A stretch of 64,000 nucleotides of DNA from Mycobacterium lehmannii (GTDB lineage Bacteria > Actinomycetota > Actinomycetes > Mycobacteriales > Mycobacteriaceae), in NCBI RefSeq assembly GCF_002245535.1, contig NZ_NKCN01000004.1:204179-268178 (forward strand). The letters run 5' to 3'. A model generated the notes under the pieces. The model was not told the DNA's origin and ran no database searches. It saw nothing but the letters and a program-made list of their open reading frames with translations. Both the position numbers and the translations under genes were made by a program. The stretch's first letter is position 1. Each line of letters begins with the position of its first letter. Shown piece by piece: positions 49,837 to 62,974 of this stretch.

Positions 49837-49876
49837 GTTGAAAATCTACCCTCCCCTGTTGTCGGCGGCCGAAGCC

Positions 49877-50266
49877 TCAGGCCAACGGCGAAACACCCAC
49901 CGGGCGCGTGGCCTCCAGCCGCTGCTTCACCTCGAATGCCATGTTCTTACCCGCGACCCGTCGCCGGTGGTTCATCTTCGCCAGATTCATCTTGGCCAGC
50001 TGCCACGCCGCCACCCCCGCCGGCTCGGCGTGCAGGAAATAGTGCAGCACGACCCCGTCGAGCACCGGTTCCAGCCAGATCTCCATGGTCCCGACGAGCG
50101 CCCCGGTGACAGTCCACCGGTGGCCCTTGTCGCCGCGATCCTCCACCACGGTCAGCCGCAGGTCCGGCCACCAGCGACGCCAGCTCGCGGGCTCGGCGAT
50201 GTAGCGGCCGACCTCGGCGGGGTCAGCCGCGACGAACGTGTCGTCCGCGATCTGAATGCTGTGCAT
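49877..50266 (-). CDS. Polyketide cyclase/SRPBCC-like protein (Rv2186c-like)
   Basis: A second START-like protein of 129 residues ([29 protein letters not shown], seen as [13 protein letters not shown] then WRRWWPDL). It is diverged from its neighbour and ends with a basic stretch ([20 protein letters not shown]). Separated by 40 bp from the first SRPBCC gene; divergent from fadD15 with 92 bp between. Ligand unknown. Confidence 0.82.
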   Translation of the reverse strand: MHSIQIADDTFVAADPAEVGRYIAEPASWRRWWPDLRLTVVEDRGDKGHRWTVTGALVGTMEIWLEPVLDGVVLHYFLHAEPAGVAAWQLAKMNLAKMNHRRRVAGKNMAFEVKQRLEATRPVGVSPLA

Positions 50267-50314
50267 GGCATACCAGCTTCACATACGATCCTGCCCGCCC
50301 GGATACCGGCCGAC

Positions 50315-50320
50315 TAGGGT
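50315..50320 (+). promoter_or_regulatory. Candidate fadD15 -10 element
   Basis: TAGGGT matches TAnnnT and lies 38 nt upstream of the fadD15 start in the short divergent gap. No clear -35 hexamer. Confidence 0.35.
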
Positions 50321-50358
50321 GGATACGGCAAGAGCAGCCGCATCGAGAGGCCAAGACC

Positions 50359-52161
50359 GTGCGTGAGTTCAGTGTGCCAGCGTCCTTCACGGTGGAGGAG
50401 CACGACAACGTCGTCACCGCCGTGTTCGACCATGAGCGCGACGATCCCGACCATGTGATCTTCCAGCGCCTCGTCGACGGTTCGTGGACAGATGTGACGT
50501 GCAGGCAGGCCGCCGACCAGATTCGCTCCGCCGCGCTCGGCCTGATCGCCAGGGGCGTGCAACCGGGCGACCGCGTGGCGCTGCTGTCGGCCACCCGCTA
50601 CGAATGGCCCATCCTGGACTTCGCGATCCTGGCCACCGGTGCGCTCACCGTGCCGATCTATGAGACCAGTTCGCCCGAGCAGGTGAAGTTCGTGCTCTCG
50701 GACTCCGAATCCGTGCTGCTGATCGTCGAGACCGACGCGCACGCCGACAGGATCGAGCACCTCAAGGACGAACTGCCCGGGCTGCGCGATGTGCTGCGCA
50801 TCGAGAGCGCGGGCACGTCGGCGCTCGACGAACTCGCCGAGGCGGGAAAGTCGGTCGATGCCAAACAACTCGACGACCGGATGGCCGGTCTGGCGGCCGC
50901 CGATCCCGCGACGCTGATCTACACCTCCGGCACCACCGGCCAGCCGAAGGGCTGTCAGCTCACCCACTCCAACCTGGTCTACGAGATCCGCGGCTCCAAG
51001 GAGTGCTTCCCGACGCTGCTGGCCAAGGGCGAGCGCATGCTGGTGTTCCTGCCGCTCGCGCACGTGCTGGCCAGGGCGATCACGCTCGCCGCGCTCGCCA
51101 ACAAGGTCACGTTGGGCTTCACCAGCGACATCAAGAACCTCGTGGCGACGTTCGCGGTGTTCAAGCCGACCGTGGTGGTGTCGGTGCCGCGGGTGTTCGA
51201 GAAGGTCTACAACACCGCCGAGCAGAACGCCCACAACGACGGCAAGGGCCGGATCTTCGAGATGGCCGTCAACACCGCGATCGAGTGGAGCAAGTCGTTG
51301 GACACCGGCAAGGCCGGCCTGCTGCTGCGCGCCAAGCACGCGGTGTTCGACCGCCTGGTCTACGGCAAACTACGGGCGGCGCTGGGCGGCGACTGCCGCG
51401 CCGCCATCTCCGGCGGCGCTCCGCTGGGCGCACGGCTCGGTCACTTCTACCGCGGGGTGGGGCTGACGATCTACGAAGGCTACGGCTTGACCGAGACCAG
51501 CGCCGCGATCACCGTCAACCGGATCGACAACGTCAAGGTCGGTTCGGTCGGAACGCCGTTGCCAGGCAACAGCATGCGCATCAACGACGATGACGAGTTG
51601 CTGGTCAGGGGCGGCGTTGTGTTCAACGGCTACTGGAAGAACGAGGAGGAGACCAAGGCCGTCTTCTCCTCCGACGGCTGGTTCCACACCGGCGACCTCG
51701 GCGCGATCGACGACGACGGCTTCCTGACCATCATCGGCCGCAAGAAGGAAATCATCGTGACCGCTGGCGGCAAGAACGTCGCCCCGGCAATCCTCGAGGA
51801 CCGGTTGCGTGCACACCCGCTGATCAGCCAGGCGATGGCGGTCGGCGACGCCAAACCCTTCGTCGGCGCGTTGATCACCATCGACCCCGAGGCGATCGAG
51901 GGCTGGAAGGAACGCAACAGCAAGAACGCGGACGCCTCGGTGGGCGACCTGGCCACCGACCCGGACCTGGTCGCCGAGATCGACCTCGCCGTCAAGGACG
52001 CCAATCAGGCGGTGTCCAAGGCCGAGGGGATCCGCAAGTTCCGCATCCTGCCGGTGGACTTCACCGAGGACAGCGGTGAGTTGACCCCGACGATGAAGGT
52101 CAAGCGCAAGGTGGTGGCGGAGAAGTTCGCCAGCGACATCGAGGCGCTCTACTCGGGGTAG
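50359..52161 (+). CDS. fadD15: Long-chain fatty-acid-CoA ligase FadD15
   Basis: A full-length AMP-forming acyl-CoA synthetase of 600 residues that activates long-chain fatty acids with ATP and CoA. Motifs: [18 protein letters not shown] (P-loop), [22 protein letters not shown] and [15 protein letters not shown]. No N-terminal signal, so cytoplasmic. It lies between the START-like genes and pimB; acyl-CoA would feed phospholipid and PIM acylation. The 3' end overlaps pimB by 13 bp on the other strand. Confidence 0.96.
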   Translation: MREFSVPASFTVEEHDNVVTAVFDHERDDPDHVIFQRLVDGSWTDVTCRQAADQIRSAALGLIARGVQPGDRVALLSATRYEWPILDFAILATGALTVPIYETSSPEQVKFVLSDSESVLLIVETDAHADRIEHLKDELPGLRDVLRIESAGTSALDELAEAGKSVDAKQLDDRMAGLAAADPATLIYTSGTTGQPKGCQLTHSNLVYEIRGSKECFPTLLAKGERMLVFLPLAHVLARAITLAALANKVTLGFTSDIKNLVATFAVFKPTVVVSVPRVFEKVYNTAEQNAHNDGKGRIFEMAVNTAIEWSKSLDTGKAGLLLRAKHAVFDRLVYGKLRAALGGDCRAAISGGAPLGARLGHFYRGVGLTIYEGYGLTETSAAITVNRIDNVKVGSVGTPLPGNSMRINDDDELLVRGGVVFNGYWKNEEETKAVFSSDGWFHTGDLGAIDDDGFLTIIGRKKEIIVTAGGKNVAPAILEDRLRAHPLISQAMAVGDAKPFVGALITIDPEAIEGWKERNSKNADASVGDLATDPDLVAEIDLAVKDANQAVSKAEGIRKFRILPVDFTEDSGELTPTMKVKRKVVAEKFASDIEALYSG

Positions 52162-53285
52162 AGCAGGTTCGACAGTCGCCTCGCCTGGGTGTGCCACTGC
52201 CAGTTCTCGACCACCCAGCGCCGACCCGCCGCGCCCATCCGCACGGCACGGTCGGGATCGGCCAGCAGGTCGCTGACAGCCGCCGCTATCGCGCCGACGT
52301 CCCAGCCGTCGACCACCACGCCGGTCTCGCCGTCCCGCACGGTCTCCGGCGCACCACCCGACCGGCCCGCCACGACCGGAACACCGGCCGCCGACGCCTC
52401 GAGATAAACGATGCCCAGTCCCTCGACGTCCAGCCCGGCGCCGCGGGTCCGGCACGGCATTGCGAACACGTCGGCCATGGCGTGGTGTGCGGGCAACTCG
52501 TCGCCGGGGACGGCGTCGGTGAAGACGACGTCGTCGGCCACCCCGAAGCTGTGCGCCAGCTTGTGCAGGGTCGACCGGTAGGGCCCGCCGCCGACGATCA
52601 CCAGCGCCGCATCGGGCACGCGCTGCCGGATCGCGGGCATCGCCCGAATCAGCATGTCCTGCCCCTTGCGCGGAACCAGTCGCGACAGGCATACGACGAC
52701 GGGGCGGTTGCCGAGCCGGTAGCGGGCGCGCAGTTCGGCTCGCGCGACCTCGTCGGGCGTGAACCGGTCCGTGTCGACCCCCGGCGGTAGGTGTTCGAGC
52801 GCGGCCCGTGGCCCGAACGCCGAGGCGAATCGGCGCCGGGTGTACTGGCTGACGTAGGTGACCGCATCGGTGGCGGATCCGATGCGCCGCAGCGCGGTTC
52901 GAGCCAGGGGCAACATGGACCAGCCGACCTCGTGACCGTGCGTACTGGCGATCACCCGGCGTGCGCCCGCGTCGCGGGCCAGCGGCGCCATCAGCGCCAG
53001 CGGAGCCGCGGCGCCGAACCAAACCGTCTCGGCCCCGGTCTGCTCGATGAGGCGCCGCATCCGGCCGCTCACCGACGGTTCGGGCAGCATGAGGGTGGTC
53101 GGGTGCCGCACGACTCGATACGACGCGTCCCGGTCGAACGCGTCGGAACCCTTCCATTTCGGCGCGTACACCGTCAGCGTGTGCCGCCCTTCGGCCTCGA
53201 GGTGGTCGACCAACTCCTGCAGATAGGACTGGATGCCACCGCGCCGCGGCGGAAAGTCGTTGGTGACCAACAGAACCCGCGTCAC
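52149..53285 (-). CDS. pimB: PimB': phosphatidylinositol monomannoside mannosyltransferase
   Basis: A GT4 glycosyltransferase of 378 residues adding the second mannose to Ac1PIM1 from GDP-mannose on the inner membrane face. Motifs: [45 protein letters not shown], and the EX7E motif [20 protein letters not shown]. The start is the GTG at 53285, 1 nt after the Rv2189c-like stop; the longer ORF reads out of frame through that gene. Confidence 0.95.
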   Translation of the reverse strand: MTRVLLVTNDFPPRRGGIQSYLQELVDHLEAEGRHTLTVYAPKWKGSDAFDRDASYRVVRHPTTLMLPEPSVSGRMRRLIEQTGAETVWFGAAAPLALMAPLARDAGARRVIASTHGHEVGWSMLPLARTALRRIGSATDAVTYVSQYTRRRFASAFGPRAALEHLPPGVDTDRFTPDEVARAELRARYRLGNRPVVVCLSRLVPRKGQDMLIRAMPAIRQRVPDAALVIVGGGPYRSTLHKLAHSFGVADDVVFTDAVPGDELPAHHAMADVFAMPCRTRGAGLDVEGLGIVYLEASAAGVPVVAGRSGGAPETVRDGETGVVVDGWDVGAIAAAVSDLLADPDRAVRMGAAGRRWVVENWQWHTQARRLSNLLYPE

Positions 53286-53286
53286 G

Positions 53287-54141
53287 TCATCGACTCGCCC
53301 ACTGCCGCCACTCGGCCAGCACCGTATCGAGGTCCGTTCCGAGGATGTCGCGCACCGCCGTCGCGACGTCGGGGTGGCCGGCTCCGCAGGCCCGCTGGTA
53401 CAGCGCGAGCAGCGTGGCTTCGCCGAACCGGTCGGCGACGAACCTGCTGAACCACCACGCCCGGTCGTAGGCCAGCGAACGCTCTGGCCCCGACAGTTCG
53501 GCGTCACCGGGCAGCGTGAGAAGCGAAGCGTCCGGCACCGGTGTGGCGGGCCGGGCCACGAAGTCGGCCACCCCCTCGGTGAGCCAGCGCGGAGCGTCCG
53601 ACGCGGTTCGAGTGCGGGCAGCGTAATGAAACAGCTCGTGGCGCAACACGATTCGCAACGCGGCGTCGCTCAGATCGGCAGCGCCGGGGGCGAACATGAT
53701 CCGCTCGGGCGTAGTGGTGGCCGCGGTGTGGGAGTCACCGCCGCCGATCGCCGCGAACTGCGCGCCGGTGCCTGCGACGGCGATGACGATCTCGCGCGGC
53801 CACTCCGGTCCCCAGAACGCGGTGACCGCCGCCGCGGCCCCGTCCGACTCAGCCGCGATCCGGGACAGCAACCGCTCGGTCCGCGGCCCGCCGAGATTCA
53901 TCAACCGGACCGCACGGCCGTCGGCGAGCGTGTGGACGCGCGATGCCGCGGTCGGCGTGGTCAGCGACACCGGAGCAGCGGGCGGCGTGGCCACCACCGG
54001 ACCGGACGGGACCTCGGAGCGGCCGACGATCAGCAGTGCGAAGATCAGTTCGGCGATGAGCAGCGCCGCGAGCCGAGACCTACTCCTCGCGTGCGCGACA
54101 CCCCGGCGGTCAGTAACGGCGGACGTTGTAGATCGGCGCAT
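53287..54141 (-). CDS. Membrane-anchored zincin-like protein (Rv2189c-like)
   Basis: A protein of 284 residues with an N-terminal signal anchor (about 22-40) and an extracytoplasmic domain. HELFH at 168-172 with WLTEGVADF about 17 residues later (Glu189) is the HExxH...E arrangement of gluzincin metalloproteases. A peptidase role is inferred, not shown. Its start overlaps the ripC end by 32 bp and its stop is 1 nt from pimB, so all three are one transcript. Confidence 0.82.
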   Translation of the reverse strand: MRRSTTSAVTDRRGVAHARSRSRLAALLIAELIFALLIVGRSEVPSGPVVATPPAAPVSLTTPTAASRVHTLADGRAVRLMNLGGPRTERLLSRIAAESDGAAAAVTAFWGPEWPREIVIAVAGTGAQFAAIGGGDSHTAATTTPERIMFAPGAADLSDAALRIVLRHELFHYAARTRTASDAPRWLTEGVADFVARPATPVPDASLLTLPGDAELSGPERSLAYDRAWWFSRFVADRFGEATLLALYQRACGAGHPDVATAVRDILGTDLDTVLAEWRQWASR

Positions 54142-55231
54142 TGTCCACCGGGGCGACCCGCACCGGCGTGCCGTAGGTCGAGGCGTGCACCATCATTCCG
54201 TCACCGATGTAGATCGCCGAGTGCGACGCGTCGGAGTAGTAGTTGACGACGTCCCCCGGCTGCATCTGGTCCTGCGACACCGGCTGACCGCCGCGGGCCA
54301 GCGCCTGGCTGGAGTGGGGCAGCGAGATGCCGGCCTGTTGGAACGCCCACATCACCAGCCCCGAGCAGTCGAACGCGTTCGGTCCGGATCCGCCCCAGGA
54401 GTACGGCGAGCCGATACGGCTCAGCGCGGCCTGGATCACGGTCGCGGAGTGTCCGGCCCCCGGGGCCGCGACGTCTCCGGGCGGAATGGCCCCGGGCGCG
54501 GGCGGTGCGGCCAGGACCGCGGGATCATCGCCGGGTGGCACCGGCGCCGGCGCAGGCACCGGAGGCATGGGCGGGAGGGCGGCGAGCGCCTCACGCTGGT
54601 TCGGGGTCAGCGCCTCGTACTGCGACTTCACGACCGCGATCTGCACCTGCAGCGTGCTCTGCTTGGACTGCAGATCGGCCCGGACGGCGGCGGCCTGTTC
54701 GGCCGCGGTCTTCGCCTCGGCGGCCGACTTCGCGGAGGCTTCTTCGGCCAGGGCCGCCTGCCTGCCCATTTCGCGGTAGCTCTTCATCTGCGCCGACATC
54801 TGGGCGGCCATCACGCGTTGTACGGACAGCTGATCGATGAGGCCCTGCGGCGAACCGGCGGTCAGGATCGCGTCCAGTCCATCGGTTCTACCGCCCATAT
54901 ATTGGGCTGCGGCAACCTTGTCGACGGCGACCTGAAACTTTGCCAGCTGTTCGCGGGCCGCGTTCGCCGCTGCCGCATCGGCGGCGTGCTTGGCCTCCGC
55001 ATCCCGCTGGATGGCCAGCTTGTTGTCGAGATCGAGCTGCGCCGAGTGCATCGCCTCGGTGGTCTGCTCGGCCTGACGCGACAGTTCGTTGAGCTTCGCC
55101 AGCGCGTCGTCGGCCGGATCGGCCTGCACACTGACCGCGAAGAGACTTGCGAAAAAAGTGATACCGACTATCGCGCTGACGAAGGGGCGAAGGAACCCAC
55201 GAATGGTCAAACGCGTGCGGTCGAGCCTCAA
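54110..55231 (-). CDS. ripC: NlpC/P60 peptidoglycan endopeptidase RipC
   Basis: A secreted D,L-endopeptidase of 373 residues. Signal peptide about 1-38 (IVGITFFASLFAVSVQA), two coiled-coil regions (about 42-110 and 140-215), a Pro-rich linker (220-255) and the NlpC/P60 domain. The catalytic triad is C289 (FDCSGLV), H337 (SHSAIYIGDG) and H349 (MVHAST). The coiled coils are where FtsX-type activators bind RipC homologues. The TTG start at 55231 gives the conserved MRLD N terminus. The 153-bp upstream leader is AT-richer and may hold the promoter. Confidence 0.95.
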   Translation of the reverse strand: MRLDRTRLTIRGFLRPFVSAIVGITFFASLFAVSVQADPADDALAKLNELSRQAEQTTEAMHSAQLDLDNKLAIQRDAEAKHAADAAAANAAREQLAKFQVAVDKVAAAQYMGGRTDGLDAILTAGSPQGLIDQLSVQRVMAAQMSAQMKSYREMGRQAALAEEASAKSAAEAKTAAEQAAAVRADLQSKQSTLQVQIAVVKSQYEALTPNQREALAALPPMPPVPAPAPVPPGDDPAVLAAPPAPGAIPPGDVAAPGAGHSATVIQAALSRIGSPYSWGGSGPNAFDCSGLVMWAFQQAGISLPHSSQALARGGQPVSQDQMQPGDVVNYYSDASHSAIYIGDGMMVHASTYGTPVRVAPVDNAPIYNVRRY

Positions 55232-55384
55232 GATTTTGCGTCCTTCAACTTCCGGAACGAAGCCGTGTCGAATAGCCCTTAGGTCTCAGACAGGTTACGA
55301 AACGGCATCGGCGTTGTCCAACAGAAGACGCAAATTTAACAGGCAGCTCATATTTCGTTCCGTCGCCCGTCGCGCCGCGTGTCA

Positions 55385-55588
55385 TCAGGCGACACCTGAA
55401 CTGCCTTCCCGCCGGATGGGTACCAGTCGCAGCCGCGGTGCCAGGCCCACGTCGGCGAGCACCTCCAAAGCTCGACGCTCGTCGTCCAGCAAGGTGTCGG
55501 GTACGCCCAGCAGAACACTCACGACGCAGTCCTGACAGCCCGGTCCGCGGACCGCGCAGTCGTCGCAGTCGATCTTCACCGTGCCCAC
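55385..55588 (-). CDS. Small double-CxxC protein
   Basis: A protein of 67 residues with C8, C11, C18 and C21 ([15 protein letters not shown]), four Cys spaced as a zinc ribbon or thiol switch, then a helical segment ([16 protein letters not shown]). The GTG at 55588 is the only plausible start. Conserved between ripC and the nuclease gene in mycobacteria by recall; function unknown. Confidence 0.72.
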   Translation of the reverse strand: MGTVKIDCDDCAVRGPGCQDCVVSVLLGVPDTLLDDERRALEVLADVGLAPRLRLVPIRREGSSGVA

Positions 55589-55687
55589 GAATGGCTCCTC
55601 TCGGTCGGTGCGGTCCGCACGCTATCGGGAGGTACCGACAAATTCTGCGGGTCCGCGTGGCAACCCGAAGCTGTCGGTGGGGTTTTC

Positions 55688-55693
55688 TACGGT
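55688..55693 (+). promoter_or_regulatory. Candidate leaderless promoter of the exonuclease/GIY-YIG gene
   Basis: TACGGT fits TAnnnT and ends 6 nt before the GTG at 55700, the spacing typical of leaderless mycobacterial transcripts. Confidence 0.4.
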
Positions 55694-57424
55694 CGATCCG
55701 TGAGCCAGCTCAGCTTCGCCGATGTCGATCGGCAGGCTGACGTCTCACTGCGCGACACCACGTTCGTCGTCGTCGACCTCGAGACCACCGGAGGCCGCGC
55801 CAGCGGCGACAACCACGACCAGATCACCGAGATCGGGGCGGTCAAGGTGCGCGGCGGCGTCGTGCTCGGCGAACTGGCGACGCTGGTGGACCCGGGCCGC
55901 AGCATCCCGCCGCAGATCGTTGCGCTGACCGGGATCACCACCGCGATGGTGTGCAACGCGCCGCGGATCGAGTCGGTGCTGCCGGCATTCCTGGAGTTCT
56001 CGCGCGGGGCCGTGCTGGTCGCCCACAACGCCGGATTCGACATCGGGTTCCTGCGGGCCGCCGCCGAACGCGCTCAGATCGCCTGGCCGCGGCCGCCGGT
56101 GCTGTGCACGGTCAAACTGGCCCGTCGGGTCCTCACCCGCGACGAGGCGCCCAGCGTCCGCCTCTCCGCGCTGGCCCGCTTGTTCGGCGCGAGCACCACC
56201 CCGACGCACCGAGCACTCGACGACGCGCGCGCCACGGTCGACGTGCTGCACGGGCTGATCGAGCGCGTGGGCAACCAGGGCGTGCACACGTACACGGAGT
56301 TGCGTTCGTACCTGCCCGACGTCACCCCGGCGCAGCGGCGCAACCGCCACCTCGCCGCCGCGCTGCCCCACCGGCCCGGCGTCTACCTGTTCCGCGGCCC
56401 CGGCGCCCAGGTGCTCTACGTCGGCACGGCCGTCAACCTGCGGCGACGCGTCGGGCAGTACTTCAACGGCTCCGACTCACGCACCCGCATCAAGGAGATG
56501 GCGTCGCTGGCCACCGCGGTCGACCACGTCGAATGCGCGCACGATCTCGAGGCAGGCGTGCGCGAGCTGCGCCTGCTGGCCGCGCACGCCCCGCCCTACA
56601 ACCGCCGGTCGAAGTTCCCGCACCGATGGTGGTGGATCACGTTGACCGACGAGGCCTTTCCCCGCTTCTCGATCGTGCGCACCCCCAAGCACGACGCGGT
56701 GATCGGCCCGTTCCGCGCGCGTGCGGACGCCGTCGACACCGCCGCCCTGCTGGCTCGGTTCACCGGGGTGCGGACGTGCACCAAGAAGCTGGGGCGCGCC
56801 GCGGTGCACGGCCCGGCCTGCCCCGACCGGGAGTTGTCGCCGTGCCCGGCGCCCCGCGACGTGGGCGCCGACGAGTACGCGGAGACGGTCGCGCAGGCGG
56901 CCGACCTGATGGCCGGCCGCGACGGCCGGGCGCTGGCCGCGGTGCTGGCCCACGTCGCCGACCTCGCCGACCGCGGCCGCTACGAGACCGCGGCGCGACT
57001 ACGCGATCACGCCGCCGCCGCGATCGATGGACTGTGGCGAGGCCAGCGACTGCGGGCGCTGGTCGCCGTCACCGAGTTGGTGGCGGCACGCCCGGACGGC
57101 AGCGGTGGATGGCACCTCGCGGTGATCCGCAACGGCCAACTGGCCGCGGCGGGAAACGCGCCGCGCGGGGTTCCCCCGATGCCCGTTGTCGACGCGATTT
57201 GCGCTGGCGCACAAGCCATTCTGCCGTCGACGGCACCGTTGGGCGGCGCGCTGGTCGAGGAGACGGCACTGATCGCGCGGTGGCTACACCAGCCCGGCGT
57301 GCGCATCGTGCGCGCCGACGAGGGCTACTGCTTGCCGACGCATGCAGCGGGCCGGTGGGCGGCGTGGGCCGCGTCGGCGCGCTCGGCGAGGCTGGCCGCC
57401 GAACAGGTCGAAAGGACAACCCGC

Positions 57425-59173
<1,749 letters not shown>

Positions 59174-59208
59174 TCGGCTCGCCGATGAATCCGATGAGAA
59201 GGAGTTCG

Positions 59209-60015
59209 ATGACCGACAAGTCGCGCCGTCGGCTACGCCGGCGCCTGTCAGGTGCTGTGCTGCTGCTGCTCGGACTGGGCGTCGCCGGCGGTCTCGCCGC
59301 GACCCTGACGCCCGCGCCGCAAGTCGCGGTCGCCGACGAATCGCAGTCGGCGCTGTTGCGCACGGGTAAGCAGCTGTTCGACACCTCGTGCGTGACCTGC
59401 CACGGCGTCAACCTCCAGGGTGTGCCCGACCGCGGGCCCAGCCTCATCGGCGTAGGCGAGGCGGCGGTCTACTTCCAGGTCTCGACCGGCCGCATGCCCG
59501 CGATGCGCGGCGAGGCCCAGGCCCCGAAGAAGGACCCGGTATTCGACGAGGCGCAGACCGACGCGCTCGGCGCCTACGTGCAGGCCAACGGCGGCGGCCC
59601 GGTCGTCCCGCGCGACGACAACGGACGCGTCGCACAGGAGTCGCTGCTGGGCGACAACGTCGCCCGCGGCGGCGACCTGTTCCGGCTGAACTGCGCCTCG
59701 TGTCACAACTTCACCGGCAAGGGCGGCGCCCTGTCGTCGGGCAAGTACGCGCCCGACCTCGGTGACGCCACGCCCGCGCAGATCTACACCGCGATGCTCA
59801 CCGGCCCGCAGAACATGCCGAAGTTCTCGGACCGGCAGCTGTCGCCGGATGAGAAGCGCGACATCGTCGCCTACGTCCGCGAGTCGGCGGAGGCACCGAG
59901 CTACGGCGGCTACGGCCTGGGCGGGTTCGGCCCCGCGCCCGAGGGCATGGCGGCCTGGATCATCGGCATGGTGGCCGTCATCGCCGCGGCCCTGTGGATC
60001 GGAGCGCGAGCATGA
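59209..60015 (+). CDS. qcrC: Diheme cytochrome c subunit QcrC of the bcc complex
   Basis: A protein of 268 residues with a signal anchor (about 14-34), two covalent haem sites CVTCH and CASCH, and a C-terminal transmembrane helix (about 246-264). The two haem domains replace cytochrome c1 and a soluble cytochrome c, passing electrons straight to the aa3 oxidase. AAGGAG sits 5 nt before the ATG at 59209; the TTG at 59170 overlapping the ctaE stop is less likely. Confidence 0.97.
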   Translation: MTDKSRRRLRRRLSGAVLLLLGLGVAGGLAATLTPAPQVAVADESQSALLRTGKQLFDTSCVTCHGVNLQGVPDRGPSLIGVGEAAVYFQVSTGRMPAMRGEAQAPKKDPVFDEAQTDALGAYVQANGGGPVVPRDDNGRVAQESLLGDNVARGGDLFRLNCASCHNFTGKGGALSSGKYAPDLGDATPAQIYTAMLTGPQNMPKFSDRQLSPDEKRDIVAYVRESAEAPSYGGYGLGGFGPAPEGMAAWIIGMVAVIAAALWIGARA

Positions 60016-61226
60016 GCGAACCGGGCAACGGCACAGAGAACACCCCGAAGGGCACCGACGCGCCCGGCCAGGCCGGTGTACCGGGGCAGCCCACCGACGC
60101 CGAACTGGCCGCGATGTCCCGCGAGGAACTGGTCGAACTCGGCGGCAAACTCGACGGCGTCGAAATCGTCTACAAGGAAAGCCGCTGGCCGGTCCCCGAC
60201 ACCAAGGCCGAGAAGCGCGCCAGCCGCGTCGTCTCGTACTGGCTTCTGCTGGGCGGATTTTCGGGCCTGGCCCTGCTGTTGGTGTTCCTGTTCTGGCCGT
60301 GGGAGTACGTGCCCTACGGCTCCGAGGGCGAGTTCCTGTTCAGCCTGACCACGCCGCTGTACGGGTTGACCTTCGGGCTGTCGATCTTGGCGATCGGCAT
60401 CGGTGCGGTGCTGTACCAGAAGAAGTTCATCCCCGAGGAGATCTCGATCCAGGAACGCCATGACGGCGCCTCCCCCGAGATCCACCGCAAGACGGTCGTG
60501 GCGAACCTGACCGACGCGCTGGAAGGCTCGACGATCAAGCGGCGCAAGCTGGTCGGCCTCTCGCTGGGCATCGGCCTCGGCGCGTTCGGCCTCGGCACGC
60601 TGGTGGCGTTCGCGGGCGGTTTGATCAAGAACCCGTGGAAACCCGTCGTCCAGACCGCCGAAGGCAAGAAGGCGGTGCTGTGGACGTCCGGGTGGACACC
60701 GCGGTACGAGGGCGAGACCATCTTTTTGGCCCGCTCCACCGGCAGCGGCACCTTCGTCAAGATGCGCCCCGAGGACATCGATGCCGGCGGTATGGAGACG
60801 GTGTTCCCGTGGCGCGAATCCGACGGCGACGGAACCACTGTCGAGTCGCACCACCATCTCGCCGAGATCGCGATGGGTGTGCGCAATCCCGTCATGTTGA
60901 TCAGAATCAAGGCGCAAGACCTGCCCCGGGTGGTCAAGCGCAAGGGGCAGGAGAGCTTCAACTTTGGCGACCTGTTCGCCTATACGAAGGTCTGCTCTCA
61001 CCTGGGCTGCCCCTCGTCGCTGTACGAGCAGCAGTCGTATCGCATCCTCTGCCCGTGCCACCAGTCGCAGTTCGACGCGCTGCACTTCGCTAAACCCATA
61101 TTCGGCCCGGCTGCGCGCGCGCTGGCGCAGCTGCCCATCACCATCGACCAGGACGGGTACCTCGTCGCCAACGGCGACTTCATCGAACCCGTCGGGCCGG
61201 CCTTCTGGGAACGGAAAACAGCATGA
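60012..61226 (+). CDS. qcrA: Rieske iron-sulfur subunit QcrA
   Basis: A protein of 404 residues with a cytoplasmic N terminus, three transmembrane helices (two near 80-135, one near 182-205) and a Rieske domain with CSHLGC and CPCHQS, the Cys/His ligands of the 2Fe-2S cluster. The actinobacterial three-helix form differs from mitochondrial one-helix Rieske proteins. ATG at 60012 overlaps the qcrC stop by 4 bp. Confidence 0.97.
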   Translation: MSEPGNGTENTPKGTDAPGQAGVPGQPTDAELAAMSREELVELGGKLDGVEIVYKESRWPVPDTKAEKRASRVVSYWLLLGGFSGLALLLVFLFWPWEYVPYGSEGEFLFSLTTPLYGLTFGLSILAIGIGAVLYQKKFIPEEISIQERHDGASPEIHRKTVVANLTDALEGSTIKRRKLVGLSLGIGLGAFGLGTLVAFAGGLIKNPWKPVVQTAEGKKAVLWTSGWTPRYEGETIFLARSTGSGTFVKMRPEDIDAGGMETVFPWRESDGDGTTVESHHHLAEIAMGVRNPVMLIRIKAQDLPRVVKRKGQESFNFGDLFAYTKVCSHLGCPSSLYEQQSYRILCPCHQSQFDALHFAKPIFGPAARALAQLPITIDQDGYLVANGDFIEPVGPAFWERKTA

Positions 61227-62935
61227 GTCCATCACTGCCGAAGCCGCCGAACCTCGCCGAAGTCGCGGCGGGCCAAGGGAATGCCATCGATTCCCGCTAT
61301 CACCCCTCCGCGGCGGTGCGACGCCAGCTGAACAAGGTGTTCCCGACCCACTGGTCCTTCCTGCTGGGCGAGATCGCGCTGTACAGCTTCATCGTGCTGC
61401 TGATCACCGGCGTGTACCTGACGCTGTTCTTCGACCCGTCGATGGCCGAGGTCACCTACGACGGCGTGTACCAGCCGCTGCGCGGTGTGCAGATGTCGAA
61501 GGCCTACGAGTCGACGCTCGACATCAGCTTCGAGGTCCGCGGCGGACTGTTCGTCCGCCAGATCCACCACTGGGCCGCACTGCTGTTCGCCGCGGCGATC
61601 ATGGTGCACCTGGCTCGCATCTTCTTCACCGGCGCCTTCCGGCGGCCGCGTGAGGCGAACTGGGTGATCGGCGCGCTGCTGCTGATCCTGGCGATGTTCG
61701 AGGGCTACTTCGGTTACTCGCTGCCCGATGACCTGCTGTCCGGCATCGGGCTGCGAGCCGCGCTCTCGTCGATCTCGCTTGGCATGCCGGTGATCGGCAC
61801 CTGGTTGCATTGGGCGCTGTTCGGCGGCGACTTCCCCTGCGGCGGCGTCGGTTACGAGTGTGCGACCGACGGATTCTGGATTCCCAGGATGTACGCCCTG
61901 CACATCCTGCTGATCCCCGGAATCATGTTGGCGCTCATCGGGCTTCACCTCGCCCTGGTGTGGTTCCAGAAGCACACCCAGTTCCCCGGCCCGGGCCGCA
62001 CCGAGACCAACGTCGTCGGCGTGCGCGTCATGCCGGTGTTCGCGGTGAAGTCGGGTGCCTTCTTCGCGATGACCGTCGGCATCCTCGGCCTGATGGGTGG
62101 GCTATTGACGATCAACCCCGTCTGGAATCTCGGGCCGTACAAGCCATCTCAAGTGTCGGCGGGTAGCCAGCCGGACTTCTACATGATGTGGACCGAGGGC
62201 GTGGCGCGTATCTTCCCGCCGTGGGAGCTCTACTTCGGCAACTACACCGTCCCGGCGTCCACCTGGGTGGCGCTGTTCATGGGCCTGGTGTTCACGCTGC
62301 TGATCGCCTACCCGTACATCGAGAAGAAGCTGACCGGCGACACTGCACACCACAACCTGCTGCAGCGTCCGCGTGACGCCCCGGTGCGGACCGCGTTGGG
62401 GTCGGCGGCGATCGCGCTGTACATGCTGTTCACGCTGTGCGCGATGAACGACATCATCGCGTTCAAGTTCCACATCTCGCTGAACGCGACGACGTGGATC
62501 GGACGCATCGGCATGGTGGTGCTGCCCGCGATCGTCTACTACATCGCCTACCGGTGGGCCGTCGGCCTCCAGCGCAGTGACCGCGAGGTACTCGAACACG
62601 GCATCGAGACCGGCATCATCAAGCGGTTGCCGCACGGTGCCTACATCGAGCTGCACCAGCCGCTGGGCCCGGTGGACGAGCACGGTCATCCGATTCCGTT
62701 GGAATACCAGGGCGCTGCCATCCCGAAGCGGATGAACAAGCTGGGCTCCGCGGGCGCGCCGGGTACCGGCAGCTTCCTCACGGCCGACCCGATCGAAGAG
62801 CACGAGGCGCTGACCGCGGCTCTGCACGCCGGCGAGCGCAAGGCGCTCACCGCGCTGGCCGAGCACCAGGAGCGCAACGGCTCGTCGAACGGGCATGGCT
62901 CTCGCGACGGAGACTCGTCCAACGGCCACCACTGA
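61223..62935 (+). CDS. qcrB: Cytochrome b subunit QcrB of the bcc complex
   Basis: A cytochrome b of 570 residues with eight or more helices. Haem-ligating His pairs lie in [21 protein letters not shown] (seen as HHWAA and VHLAR) and in [11 protein letters not shown] and GLHLALVW. The Qo-site loop is PDFY (317-320) where mitochondria have PEWY, usual for actinobacteria. The long cytoplasmic tail ends in a Ser/Asn/Gly/His-rich segment ([19 protein letters not shown]). QcrB is the target of the telacebec class of inhibitors. 4-bp overlap with qcrA. Confidence 0.97.
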   Translation: MSPSLPKPPNLAEVAAGQGNAIDSRYHPSAAVRRQLNKVFPTHWSFLLGEIALYSFIVLLITGVYLTLFFDPSMAEVTYDGVYQPLRGVQMSKAYESTLDISFEVRGGLFVRQIHHWAALLFAAAIMVHLARIFFTGAFRRPREANWVIGALLLILAMFEGYFGYSLPDDLLSGIGLRAALSSISLGMPVIGTWLHWALFGGDFPCGGVGYECATDGFWIPRMYALHILLIPGIMLALIGLHLALVWFQKHTQFPGPGRTETNVVGVRVMPVFAVKSGAFFAMTVGILGLMGGLLTINPVWNLGPYKPSQVSAGSQPDFYMMWTEGVARIFPPWELYFGNYTVPASTWVALFMGLVFTLLIAYPYIEKKLTGDTAHHNLLQRPRDAPVRTALGSAAIALYMLFTLCAMNDIIAFKFHISLNATTWIGRIGMVVLPAIVYYIAYRWAVGLQRSDREVLEHGIETGIIKRLPHGAYIELHQPLGPVDEHGHPIPLEYQGAAIPKRMNKLGSAGAPGTGSFLTADPIEEHEALTAALHAGERKALTALAEHQERNGSSNGHGSRDGDSSNGHH

Positions 62936-62974
62936 GGCAGCCGGCACGCTCGAAAAGCGCCCGCTGTGAAGGAC

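Noticed and set aside
51370..53157. 595-residue minus-strand ORF across fadD15 and pimB
   Set aside because: It is antisense to fadD15 and out of frame in pimB; no domain seen.
55232..55384. c-di-AMP (ydaO) riboswitch in the ripC leader
   Set aside because: NlpC/P60 genes in actinobacteria can have one, but I do not see the conserved ydaO core, and the leader is short.
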